A stretch of DNA of 41,632 bases from JBDROX01 sp043809645 (GTDB lineage: Bacteria; Patescibacteriota; Patescibacteriia; Magasanikbacterales; UBA922): positions 1 through 41,632 of the forward strand of contig JBDROX010000034.1 in the NCBI GenBank assembly GCA_043809645.1, read 5' to 3'. Position numbers and translations under genes: made by a program. Within the stretch, counting starts at the first letter, position 1. Each line of letters starts with the position of its first letter. The notes beneath the pieces were generated by a model. It had not been told where the DNA came from. It ran no database searches and saw only the letters and a list, made by a program, of their open reading frames with translations. Of the stretch, positions 1 through 7,862 are shown piece by piece.

Positions 1-1551
1 CCTCCTCTTTTTCTTTTTGTTTTGAGAATCACCGCCTGCATATGACTGTCCACTGCCTAAAGGTTGAGGTTTGGTCGGGGTTAGGTCAGAGGGCGAAATA
101 TCTTTCTTCTCATCCTTTTTTGGCTCAAACCTCTTCTGTTGTTGAGGTTTCTGTCCCTGTGGTTGATAATTTGGTTTCTTTTTTTCTTGTTGTCCCTGCC
201 CACCGCCATTACCTTCATCGTCATCATCCGGATCACCATCAAGACCACTCCACCTATTTATCTTCTCTTCAATACTACTTCTTGGTTTTGCATATCGTTC
301 TCTGGACACACGGACGACTTTATCAAAACTTCCTGTTGCGCTTCCAATTGGTGGCATTGTCGCTGCACTGAATGGCTGTGAAGCCACGCCGTTAATCATC
401 AACTTCAAGAATATTTGAAACTTTGGAAGATTCACAATATCTTCCTCAAGAAATGTTGGTGTAAATTCCTTTACCAGAAACTCTGCATCTGCCCCGCCAA
501 CACGGAACGTGACAATAGTGCCGACGTTTCCAAATACAGCATCAGCAACTAATTCATCGATCTGAGCAACGTACTGATGTGCCATAATAAGACTGAGACG
601 ATACTTTCGAGCCTCAGATAAAATATTTGCAAAGGATGGTGTAGCAAAATTCTGAAACTCATCAACATACAAGAAAAAATCCTTACGCTCTGCTTCTGGT
701 GTGTCTACACGTGCCATTGCGGCTAGTTGAATCTCTGTGATGAGCATGCCGCCAAGGAGTCTACTGTTGTCCTCACCAATACGTCCCTTCGAGAGATTCA
801 TGATCAGAATCTTCTTACTATCCATGATCTCTCTGACATTAATAGTCGATTTTACTTGTGCGACCATATTTCTAATCACACTTGCAGACAAAAATTGACC
901 AATCTTATTTTGGATAGGAGCCACTGCCTCTGTTGCGTATCGCTCATTATATTGTGCAAATTCATTTTGCCAAAATGCTTTGATAACTGGGTCTGTTAAT
1001 TTTCTCACCACTTTTTTTCGATATTTTTTGTCACCAAGAAGTCTATTAATTCCAAGCAGTGTTGAACCGGGGTAGTCGAGTAGAGCAAGAATGGTATTAT
1101 TAAGAATATATTCCATTCGAGAGCTCCATACATCTGGCCAAATCTTCTTAAATACCGCCATGAGACCAGAAGCCACTAAATGCTTTTGTTCTTCGCTCTC
1201 GACTTCGAGAATATTAAATCCAATTGGAAAATTAATATCTGCCGGATTGAAGTAGACAACATCATTCACACGATTGCTCGGAATATAGTTAATGATCTTT
1301 TCTGCAAAGTCTCCATGTGGGTCTACAACTCCAATACCATGGCCCTTATAAATATCTTGCAATACCATGTTCTCCATCATTGTGGTCTTTCCCATACCAG
1401 TCTTCCCGACCACGTACATGTGTCTTCGCCTATCATCTGTCTTGATCCCAAAACGTCGCATCTGATTACGGTAATTTGTCTGTCCAAAAAGACATACATC
1501 TTCTTGTACTTCTTCCTTCTGTCCTGCTTTTTGGAGATGATGTGTAGGCAT
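1..1551 (-). CDS. Type IV secretion / conjugative coupling-type ATPase (VirD4/TraD-like), 3' end outside window
   Basis: About 517 residues are visible, read on the minus strand from an ATG at 1551; the 3' end lies beyond the window start. A Walker A motif, GKTGMGKTT, sits at residues 49-57 and is followed by VVDPHGDF, typical of VirD4/TraD/DUF87 DNA-transfer ATPases. A Walker B-like segment, FFLYVDEFQNF, and a downstream MAHQY segment (sensor-like) fit the same superfamily. After the ATPase core the protein becomes low complexity, rich in Gln, Gly, Lys and Asp. No N-terminal membrane helices are visible, so it is probably a soluble motor that engages DNA or a membrane partner. CPR genomes often carry such genes as part of type IV pilus or secretion-like loci, but no partner gene is visible here. 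The family call is strong; the transported substrate is unknown. Confidence 0.8.
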   Translation of the reverse strand, partial: MPTHHLQKAGQKEEVQEDVCLFGQTNYRNQMRRFGIKTDDRRRHMYVVGKTGMGKTTMMENMVLQDIYKGHGIGVVDPHGDFAEKIINYIPSNRVNDVVYFNPADINFPIGFNILEVESEEQKHLVASGLMAVFKKIWPDVWSSRMEYILNNTILALLDYPGSTLLGINRLLGDKKYRKKVVRKLTDPVIKAFWQNEFAQYNERYATEAVAPIQNKIGQFLSASVIRNMVAQVKSTINVREIMDSKKILIMNLSKGRIGEDNSRLLGGMLITEIQLAAMARVDTPEAERKDFFLYVDEFQNFATPSFANILSEARKYRLSLIMAHQYVAQIDELVADAVFGNVGTIVTFRVGGADAEFLVKEFTPTFLEEDIVNLPKFQIFLKLMINGVASQPFSAATMPPIGSATGSFDKVVRVSRERYAKPRSSIEEKINRWSGLDGDPDDDDEGNGGGQGQQEKKKPNYQPQGQKPQQQKRFEPKKDEKKDISPSDLTPTKPQPLGSGQSYAGGDSQNKKKKRR

Positions 1552-1635
1552 ATGTTCACAAGACACGAGTCACAAAACAAGACTCAATAATAGAAGTATA
1601 ACACAAAACTGCTAGACTTGAGTACCTCCAGAGCT

Positions 1636-2319
1636 TCATTTTCCCAGCCGTAGAATTGAAACAATATTGTCTCCTTTTTTAATATCTGTCTTCTTCCCTC
1701 GCGTTGAATAATATTGATGTTCAATATCAAAGCCAGTTTCTTCAAAGAGGGCTGTAAGATGTTCAAACGAAAGCTTCCAATAATGTCTCCATCCATGTAT
1801 TTTCTTGTCACTTGTCTGAAACGGGATATAGAAATGATCATCGTCACGTTTCCAGTCTCCTCCACTCATCTTCCCTGCTGCCCAATCAGAATCAAGATTC
1901 CAGTTGGTTAAAATTATTCTACCACCAGGCTTTAGTACCCGTTTCATTTCCTCTAGTGCAACCACCCTCGTTTCCTTATCTGGAAGATGGTGGAGTGTTG
2001 CAACGCAGAACACTATATCAAATTCACCGCCATCAAAAGGTAACCTAGTCATTTCTGCTAACATGAATTCTCCCTTTGGATAGTCTTGTCTAGCAAACTT
2101 CAGTTGCTGTTCACTCTGGTCAATGCCTGTGTAGTCGATGGACAAACCCTCAAAAAGCTGATATAATCGACCAGTTCCGCAGCCAACATCCAGCACACGA
2201 TCCCCTTCTTTGGTATACTGCTTCAAAGGAATGAGATCATCCCAAAGAACGAGCCGAGTGCTCGCAAATGGCTTTGCTATTTTATTATATGCATCCTGAT
2301 TTTTTTGAATATAATCCAT
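1636..2319 (-). CDS. Trm9/ALKBH8-like SAM-dependent methyltransferase (tRNA wobble uridine candidate)
   Basis: A 227-residue class I methyltransferase. The SAM-binding motif VLDVGCGTGR lies near residues 43-52, with the acidic motif II at YTGIDQS and a motif LKPGGRIILT later. The N-terminal segment YNKIAKPFASTR followed by a Trp matches the signature of the Trm9/ALKBH8 family (IAxxFxxTRxxxW), which methylates 5-carboxymethyluridine at tRNA position 34 in eukaryotes. Its start is only 4 bp from the start of elp3, transcribed divergently. Elp3 makes the substrate of Trm9, so the context strengthens the call. What is seen is the motif and the neighbour; the activity is inferred. A generic small-molecule methyltransferase is the alternative. 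Confidence 0.7.
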   Translation of the reverse strand: MDYIQKNQDAYNKIAKPFASTRLVLWDDLIPLKQYTKEGDRVLDVGCGTGRLYQLFEGLSIDYTGIDQSEQQLKFARQDYPKGEFMLAEMTRLPFDGGEFDIVFCVATLHHLPDKETRVVALEEMKRVLKPGGRIILTNWNLDSDWAAGKMSGGDWKRDDDHFYIPFQTSDKKIHGWRHYWKLSFEHLTALFEETGFDIEHQYYSTRGKKTDIKKGDNIVSILRLGK

Positions 2320-2323
2320 ACAT

Positions 2324-3958
2324 GTGGAAAAGCAAATTGAACAAATAGCCCAGAAAATTATTGAAAGGTCTCCAGAAACGAAGCTTGATTTTGATAATGC
2401 AAAAAGAAAAGTCTGTGGAGCATTAAAAACAAAACAACCATCGAACAGAGAACTCCTAAAAGCCTATCAAAATTTAGTCAAAAAGAAAAGCATCGAGCCT
2501 GACAAAAACTTCCTCATTCTCATGAGAAAAGCAGATATCAGAACACTCTCTGGAATTGCAGTCATCACATCATTGACGAAGCCATATGCCTGCCCAGGTC
2601 AATGTGTGTACTGCCCAACAGAAGCCAGGATGCCAAAGAGCTACCTTGCCAGCGAGCCAGCAGCAGCACGCGCACTCAGTCTCAAGTTTGACCCATACTT
2701 CATGATGCAGCGTAGAATAAAAATGCTGGAGAGCAATGGCCACCCGTGTGACAAGATTGAATATATTATCAAAGGTGGCACATGGAATGCATATCCTCTC
2801 AAATATCAATATTGGTTTGTGCTTGAGTCATTCAAGGCGTGTAATGATCTTACTAGGCGCCAGAAAAGCAAATCACATCAACACATCAACACATCAACAC
2901 TTGGAAAGTTACAGGAGCTTTTAGAAATTGAGCAAGAGTACAACGACAAAAAAGCCAAGTACAAAATCATCGGGCTCACACTCGAGACAAGACCGGACGC
3001 CGTCTCTGAAAAAACAATTCTTCACATGAGGAGACAAGGCTGCACACGAATTGAGCTTGGTCTGCAAGCACCAGATGATAGAATACTAAACCTAGTCAAA
3101 CGAGGCCATACTGTTCAACAATGTAAAGATGCTATGATCCTCCTACGAAGTGCCGGATTCAAGGTTGACCTCCACTTCATGCCAGACCTTCCAGGCACGA
3201 CTCCAAAGCATGATGTGGAAATGTACAAGTTTCTTTTTACAGACCCAGGCTTCAAGCCAGACATGGTGAAGATCTATCCAAATACAGTCATCAAATCTGC
3301 TGAGCTTCATGAGTGGCTAGAGGACGGGAGGTATACACCATACGGAAATAAGGAACTTTTTGATGCACTTATGAAAATGAAGTTAGCGACACCGAGGTAT
3401 TGCAGAATCTCCAGACTCATCCGGGATATCCCAACTGACGAAATTTCTGCAGGAAATCAAATTACAAATCTCCGCGAAGCCCTGGCAGCTGAGCTAGAGA
3501 AACAAGGAAAACAATGTGTTTGCCTGAGATGCCGCGAAGTGGGTCATACAAAAACCCATAAACCCATAAACCCTTCAATCCCATATCTCTTCGTAGATGA
3601 ATACAAAACTTCTGGTGGAACCGAATACTTCCTTAGCTTCGAAGACGAAGGTAGAAACGCCGTGTTTGGTTTTCTCCGTTTACGGTTACCATCAATTCAA
3701 TCTTCGATCATTAATCTTCAGTCTTTGGCATTCATCCGCGAGCTTCACACCTACGGCCAGCTCGTTGGTATTGGAAAACAAGACAAGAGTGCCAGCCAAC
3801 ACAAAGGACTTGGGAAAAGGCTGGTTACTGAGGCAGAAAATATTGCAAGAAAAAACAGCTTTGAGAAGATAGCTGTGATTTCTGGGGTTGGTGTACGGGG
3901 ATATTATCGCAAACTAGGATATAGGAAGAAAGGGACGTATATGGTGAAAACAGTTTAA
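2324..3958 (+). CDS. elp3: Elp3-family tRNA uridine carboxymethyltransferase (radical SAM + GNAT)
   Basis: This 544-residue protein has the usual Elp3 length and order. The radical-SAM cluster motif CPGQCVYCP places cysteines at residues 90, 94 and 97. GGTWNAYP, a segment GLTLETRPD and LGLQAPDDR follow, and a C-terminal GNAT acetyltransferase domain ends with GLGKRLVTEAE and YYRKLGY. Elp3 uses acetyl-CoA and SAM to install a carboxymethyl group at C5 of U34 in tRNA. The chosen start is GTG at 2324; a TATAAT box at 2310-2315 lies 8 nt upstream, so the mRNA may be nearly leaderless. Two short tandem repeats are embedded in frame. A single-subunit Elp3 without Elp1/2/4-6 is known in some bacteria and archaea. 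The adjacent Trm9-like gene suggests the modification may be extended to mcm5U. Confidence 0.92.
   Translation: MEKQIEQIAQKIIERSPETKLDFDNAKRKVCGALKTKQPSNRELLKAYQNLVKKKSIEPDKNFLILMRKADIRTLSGIAVITSLTKPYACPGQCVYCPTEARMPKSYLASEPAAARALSLKFDPYFMMQRRIKMLESNGHPCDKIEYIIKGGTWNAYPLKYQYWFVLESFKACNDLTRRQKSKSHQHINTSTLGKLQELLEIEQEYNDKKAKYKIIGLTLETRPDAVSEKTILHMRRQGCTRIELGLQAPDDRILNLVKRGHTVQQCKDAMILLRSAGFKVDLHFMPDLPGTTPKHDVEMYKFLFTDPGFKPDMVKIYPNTVIKSAELHEWLEDGRYTPYGNKELFDALMKMKLATPRYCRISRLIRDIPTDEISAGNQITNLREALAAELEKQGKQCVCLRCREVGHTKTHKPINPSIPYLFVDEYKTSGGTEYFLSFEDEGRNAVFGFLRLRLPSIQSSIINLQSLAFIRELHTYGQLVGIGKQDKSASQHKGLGKRLVTEAENIARKNSFEKIAVISGVGVRGYYRKLGYRKKGTYMVKTV
2874..2900. repeat. 8-bp tandem repeat embedded in elp3
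   Basis: The unit CACATCAA occurs three times head to tail (2874, 2882, 2890), followed by a partial copy. It encodes the segment HQHINTST inside the radical-SAM domain. Because the unit is 8 bp, successive copies read in different frames, yet the ORF stays open. It looks like an insertion tolerated in a surface loop. Confidence 0.75.
3554..3573. repeat. 8-bp tandem repeat at the radical SAM/GNAT linker of elp3
   Basis: ACCCATAA occurs at 3554-3561 and 3562-3569 with a partial third copy. It encodes THKPINP directly after the CRCREVGH segment, where the length of Elp3 proteins is expected to vary. It resembles the other in-frame repeat in this gene. Confidence 0.65.
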
Positions 3959-3977
3959 AAAAATATAGTAAAAATAT

Positions 3978-4003
3978 AAGCCGGAAAGAATTCGGCTTTT
4001 TTG
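3978..4003 (+). terminator. Rho-independent terminator after elp3
   Basis: Arms AAGCCG and CGGCTT enclose a 9-nt loop and are followed by a T run, 20 bp after the elp3 stop codon. Confidence 0.8.
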
Positions 4004-4033
4004 CTCTATTGAGCCAAAATGTGGATAACTCCC

Positions 4034-4062
4034 TTGACAGCACACTGAATTAATGGTCTACT
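4034..4062 (+). promoter_or_regulatory. Sigma70-type promoter for the small GC-rich gene
   Basis: TTGACA at 4034-4039, a 17-bp spacer and TCTACT at 4057-4062. The -35 box is consensus and the -10 box matches four of six positions. It leaves a leader of about 28 nt before the ATG at 4097. Confidence 0.6.
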
Positions 4063-4096
4063 TAAGTTAGCAAATTGTGCACGCAGGAGGTACAGC

Positions 4097-4258
4097 ATGC
4101 ACAGCAATCAAAATGAGGCCGAGCCTCATGACTCCAAGGAGACGTCGTCCCAGGACGACACCCAGGCGTCCAAGCCGCCAAAAGCCGTCAAGCTCAACTT
4201 CGCCCCGCGAACGCGCGGTGACTGGAGGAAAAAGCTCTATGGCTATGCCGCAGCATGA
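4097..4258 (+). CDS. Small GC-rich hypothetical protein (53 aa) with strong ribosome-binding site
   Basis: I do not recognise the protein. It begins MHSNQNEAEPHDSK, is hydrophilic and Gln/Asp/Ser/Lys-rich, then becomes basic (FAPRTRGDWRKKLYGY) and ends in Ala; no membrane segment is seen. Start choice: AGGAGG lies 6 nt before the ATG, with a promoter upstream and a long inverted repeat directly after the TGA, so the unit looks like a self-contained gene. Base composition (codons such as GCC, GTC, CTC) is far more GC-rich than the flanking genes. The leader can form GTGCA/TGCAC pairing that places the ribosome-binding site in a loop and the start codon at the base of the stem. The function is unknown, and acquisition by transfer is plausible. 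Confidence 0.6.
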   Translation: MHSNQNEAEPHDSKETSSQDDTQASKPPKAVKLNFAPRTRGDWRKKLYGYAAA

Positions 4259-4263
4259 CGCCA

Positions 4264-4319
4264 AGCTGGCGTTCCGTTCCCAACTCAAAACCACGACAAC
4301 CCCGAGCGGAACGCCAGCT
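4264..4319. repeat. 13-bp perfect inverted repeat downstream of the small GC-rich gene
   Basis: AGCTGGCGTTCCG at 4264-4276 is exactly complementary to 4307-4319, with a 30-nt loop rich in A and C. There is no T run, so it is not a canonical terminator. It could be an mRNA 3'-end stabiliser, a Rho-type end, or the edge of a mobile unit. Confidence 0.7.
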
Positions 4320-4347
4320 CACCCGAATTCATATCAACCTGTATAGG

Positions 4348-4376
4348 TTGTTATTTTTTTTAAACTTTTCTATACT
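4348..4376 (+). promoter_or_regulatory. Promoter of the GGDEF gene
   Basis: TTGTTA at 4348-4353, a 17-bp spacer and TATACT at 4371-4376, about 27 nt before the ATG. No Shine-Dalgarno sequence follows. Confidence 0.6.
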
Positions 4377-4402
4377 TACAACATATTACCTAATAATCAC
4401 AC

Positions 4403-5635
4403 ATGACTACCCAACCTGAAACAAACTCACAAAAAGAAGCACAAAAAAAGGAATCAGAAGGTGATTCAAAAAAAGAAGAATTTGAGATTCATCCAGAAAA
4501 ATATATTAATGCAATCTACAGCAGATTCGAGGATGAACACTTCGAAGCAGAGGCAGGTGACATGGTAGAGGTAAAGGATGCAGAAAAAACGCTTGATGAG
4601 CTCAGAGATGCAGGTCATTTTGATGATAGAATGGGTGAATATAGATTGATCAAAAATCGCCTTTCTTCCATTGACCACACTACTGGCATCCAAACGAGGG
4701 CAGCACAAAACGATGTAATGAGAAAAGAAATCGCAAGACTTCAAGAAATGGAAGGCGGTCTTCGAAATGAAGAGAATATAAAAAAAATTGGATTTATTTC
4801 ATTTGATGTCAGGGCTCTGAAAGTTATTAATGATGCAAATGAGGATCACAGTGTTGGAGATGCATATCTTCGAGAAATCGCACAAGACACAGAGAAAAAG
4901 GTTCTTCCAATTATAAAAAAAATTCTGACCGAGGTGAGTAAATCCACAGGATCGTCAAGAGAGCCGATTGTCGAGCTATCCAGAGATGGAGGTGATGAGT
5001 TTTCAATCTTCGTCTCATCAGATGTCAATCTCGAAGAGCTTCTTGACGGAGAAAGAATTGCAGAACTTTTTGGAAGAAATGCTGATAAACTGGTTGATGT
5101 TAAAAATCCAAAAATGACCCACCCATCGCTCATCGAATTATTCAAAGAATATCTAGGTTCATCTATTTCTGAAGAAACTAAATCTCACCTCCTCCCGAAA
5201 GATAAACTGGAAAAACATCTCGGTGATGAAACGCCAATACCTGATGGATTTGAATTTCGGCCACATGTAGCAGCAGGTTCATCAACACTGTGGTATGCAC
5301 TTCACAATGCCCACAAAGCTCATTTCAAAAATCTGGCACATGAACCAAAGTCAACGATAGAAGCCATCAATGCTGCAATGGGTGCTCTGCGCTATGATGC
5401 TGATTACGAAGCATACAGAGACAAAGAAACAATGGATGACACATGGCGAAGCTCAAAGAATGAACTTGATCAATTTCAAGAGATCCTCCAGTCTAGAAAT
5501 GAATATACAAATAGACTTATTCTCGAAAAAAGGACACTTCGAGAAGATGTTCATAAGCTGGAAGAACAAAAAGAAGCATTGAAAAGAGAACTTAATATAT
5601 GTAAAGAAGCTGTCCAAAAAATGGCTAGTTCATAG
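4403..5635 (+). CDS. Cytoplasmic GGDEF-domain protein (putative diguanylate cyclase) with C-terminal coiled coil
   Basis: 410 residues. The GGDEF signature SRDGGDEFSIFV has its Gly-Gly at residues 196-197. The upstream helix FDVRALKVINDANEDHSVGD corresponds to the family's DxxxFKxxNDxxGHxxGD metal- and nucleotide-binding element, with the usual Gly before His replaced by Asp. The first ~40 residues are Glu/Lys-rich and disordered-looking. The last ~60 residues are a charged heptad-like stretch, probably a coiled coil. There is no signal peptide, membrane helix, PAS or EAL domain. GGDEF enzymes condense two GTP into cyclic di-GMP, usually as dimers, and the coiled coil could provide dimerisation. 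An insertion of roughly 60 residues follows the GGDEF motif. Activity is uncertain because no c-di-GMP effector is visible. Confidence 0.75.
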   Translation: MTTQPETNSQKEAQKKESEGDSKKEEFEIHPEKYINAIYSRFEDEHFEAEAGDMVEVKDAEKTLDELRDAGHFDDRMGEYRLIKNRLSSIDHTTGIQTRAAQNDVMRKEIARLQEMEGGLRNEENIKKIGFISFDVRALKVINDANEDHSVGDAYLREIAQDTEKKVLPIIKKILTEVSKSTGSSREPIVELSRDGGDEFSIFVSSDVNLEELLDGERIAELFGRNADKLVDVKNPKMTHPSLIELFKEYLGSSISEETKSHLLPKDKLEKHLGDETPIPDGFEFRPHVAAGSSTLWYALHNAHKAHFKNLAHEPKSTIEAINAAMGALRYDADYEAYRDKETMDDTWRSSKNELDQFQEILQSRNEYTNRLILEKRTLREDVHKLEEQKEALKRELNICKEAVQKMASS

Positions 5636-5641
5636 CAAATT

Positions 5642-6052
5642 ATGCACCTCCCACCGAACACAATTATTGCTTCAGGACCTGTTATTATCGAGAATAAAAA
5701 AGTTCTTTTGAATCGTGAAAAAAAAGAATCGGGAATAACCTCTTGGTTTTTCCCCGGTGGCGAGGTCGAAGATTTTGATAAATCACTCGAAGAAGCTTGT
5801 CGACGTGAAGTTAAAGAAGAAATGGGTATCGAAGTAGAAATTATAAAACCACTTCGAACACTCCTTCACAAACGACCAGAAAAGGAAGATCAACTTGTGA
5901 TTCTTGTACATTACCATGCAAAGAGAATTGGAGAAATAAAGCCAGGAAAAGAAATCATTGAATGGGGTTGGTACGATATCTACAATCTTCCAGAAAATTG
6001 CGCTCCAAATGTATTTAAAATAATTGAAGATTATATTCAAGAAAATAAATAG
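5642..6052 (+). CDS. NUDIX hydrolase
   Basis: 136 residues, six bases after the GGDEF gene and probably co-transcribed. The Nudix box reads GGEVEDFDKSLEEACRREV followed by KEEMGI; it is canonical at the REVKEEMG end but has one extra residue between the first glycines and the helix. The flanking beta strands and WGWYDI near the C-terminus fit the MutT/NUDIX fold. Family members hydrolyse nucleoside diphosphates linked to another group; the substrate cannot be read from the sequence. Proximity to a GGDEF protein may be coincidental. Confidence 0.85.
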   Translation: MHLPPNTIIASGPVIIENKKVLLNREKKESGITSWFFPGGEVEDFDKSLEEACRREVKEEMGIEVEIIKPLRTLLHKRPEKEDQLVILVHYHAKRIGEIKPGKEIIEWGWYDIYNLPENCAPNVFKIIEDYIQENK

Positions 6053-6149
6053 TATGATTTTTGAAACACTCGAATTCAAGTAAATCATAATCAGAAAACC
6101 GAAGACTGAATTGTCTTGTTTTCTTTTTACTTCTAACTTTCCACTTCTT

Positions 6150-7424
6150 ATGACAAATCTAGAAAACCAAGATCCTGACATCTACAACCTTATTCAAAAA
6201 GAAATTAAAAGACAAACAGAAGGACTTGAGATGATCCCATCAGAGAATCACACATCGCCGGCTGTACTCGAAGCGCTTGGAAGTAGGCTCACGGATAAAT
6301 ATTCTGAGGGGTACCCTGGTATGCGCTACTATGGCGGATGTGAAAATGTTGATGCCGTAGAGAATCTCGCGCGTGATAGAGCAAAAGAACTCTTTGGTGC
6401 TGACCATGCCAATGTTCAACCTCACTCTGGGTGCCCTGCGAACTTCGCAGTCTACTTCGCACTTGTTGACCCTGGTGACACCGTCATGGGACTCAAACTC
6501 TTCCACGGAGGCCACATGACCCATGGACTGAAGCTGAATTTCTCTGGAAAAATCTACAACTCAATTCAATATGGATGTAGAGAAGATGGCTTTATCGACG
6601 TTGATGAAATGCGCAAGCTCGCACACGAACACAAACCAAAACTCATTGTTTCTGGAGGAAGTGCATACCCACAAATATACGAATGGGAAAAGTATCAGGA
6701 AATTGCCGACGAAGTCGGTGCCTTCCACCTTGCAGACATGTCACACGTTGCAGGACTCATTGCCGGAGGTGCTCATCCGAATCCAGTCGGCATAGCCGAT
6801 GTGGTGACTACCACCACACACAAAACACTCCGTGGACCCCGTGGCGCCATGATTCTGTGTAATGGAAACCCATCAACCCCACTCAAGGCGGTAGAGCGGA
6901 CAAAAGAAAATATACCAACACTTGTTGACAGAGCGATCATCCCTGGAATCCAAGGCGGCCCACACAATCATCAGACAGCAGCTATTGCAGTCGCACTCAA
7001 GGAGGCAATGCAACCTGAATTCAAAATATATGCAGAGCAGATTGTGGAAAATGCACAAGTTCTCGCAGAGGAACTCCTCAGTTATGGATACGATCTGGTC
7101 ACTGGAGGAACGAAGACTCACCTACTGCTCATCAATCTTGGTAACAAAAATATAAGCGGGAAACAAGGAGAGGATGCTCTCTCAAAAGCAGGTATTACAG
7201 TGAATAAAAATACCGTTCCACATGACCCGAGGAAACCTTTTGACCCATCTGGTATTCGTATGGGAACTCCAGCACTCACGACTCGAGGTATGAAAGAAAA
7301 AGAAATGAAAACTATTGCAGAATTTATTCACAATGCATTATCACATAACGGTGATGAGGATCATCTGAAACAGATTAGAAGTGAAGTTGAAGAGATGTGT
7401 GGCTCATTCCCTCTTCCATCATAG
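6150..7424 (+). CDS. glyA: Serine hydroxymethyltransferase
   Basis: 424 residues from the ATG at 6150; an upstream in-frame extension lacks homology. The protein starts with the typical IYNLIQKEIKRQTEGLEMIPSE-type opening, then contains SEGYPGMRYYGG. The PLP-binding lysine lies in TTTTHKTLRGPRGAMI. GlyA is a fold-type I PLP enzyme that interconverts serine and glycine and charges tetrahydrofolate with a one-carbon unit. tsaE follows after a single base. No Shine-Dalgarno sequence is seen; the leader is pyrimidine-rich. Confidence 0.95.
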   Translation: MTNLENQDPDIYNLIQKEIKRQTEGLEMIPSENHTSPAVLEALGSRLTDKYSEGYPGMRYYGGCENVDAVENLARDRAKELFGADHANVQPHSGCPANFAVYFALVDPGDTVMGLKLFHGGHMTHGLKLNFSGKIYNSIQYGCREDGFIDVDEMRKLAHEHKPKLIVSGGSAYPQIYEWEKYQEIADEVGAFHLADMSHVAGLIAGGAHPNPVGIADVVTTTTHKTLRGPRGAMILCNGNPSTPLKAVERTKENIPTLVDRAIIPGIQGGPHNHQTAAIAVALKEAMQPEFKIYAEQIVENAQVLAEELLSYGYDLVTGGTKTHLLLINLGNKNISGKQGEDALSKAGITVNKNTVPHDPRKPFDPSGIRMGTPALTTRGMKEKEMKTIAEFIHNALSHNGDEDHLKQIRSEVEEMCGSFPLPS

Positions 7425-7425
7425 T

Positions 7426-7857
7426 ATGAAAGGACGAACAACTTCCTCTGCAGAGGAAACAATGCAAACAGCATCTGAATTTGCTTCTACACTTCGTGGC
7501 GGTGACATTGTTTTACTGCACGGAGATCTAGGTGCAGGAAAGACAACATTTGTAAAAGGTCTGGCACAGGGCCTAAATATTAAAGATGATATTACAAGTC
7601 CTACATTCTCTCTCATGAATGTATATGACGTAGAGCAAGCAGACATACAAAATCTTGTTCATATCGACACATATCGACTAGAAAGTGAAAGAGATCTTAT
7701 TGAAATTGGAATTGAAGATTATCTTGGAAACTCTCATACTATTACTGTCATCGAATGGCCAGAAAAAATTGGGAAGCTTCTAAAAAATAAGGAAACAAAA
7801 AACGTGTCTTTATCACACGTCACCGAATCTGAAAGAAGCATTATTATCAAAGAGTAA
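7426..7857 (+). CDS. tsaE: TsaE, tRNA threonylcarbamoyladenosine biosynthesis ATPase
   Basis: 143 residues. The Walker A motif GDLGAGKTTF is followed by SPTFSLMNVY and HIDTYRL, the standard TsaE order, and a Walker B-like VIEWPEKI lies near the C-terminus. TsaE drives turnover of the TsaB/TsaD complex that makes t6A37 in ANN-decoding tRNAs. The ATG lies one base after the glyA stop, so the genes are translationally close; a longer upstream frame overlapping glyA is less likely. The usual partners TsaB, TsaC and TsaD are not in this window. Confidence 0.92.
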   Translation: MKGRTTSSAEETMQTASEFASTLRGGDIVLLHGDLGAGKTTFVKGLAQGLNIKDDITSPTFSLMNVYDVEQADIQNLVHIDTYRLESERDLIEIGIEDYLGNSHTITVIEWPEKIGKLLKNKETKNVSLSHVTESERSIIIKE

Positions 7858-7862
7858 AAAAC

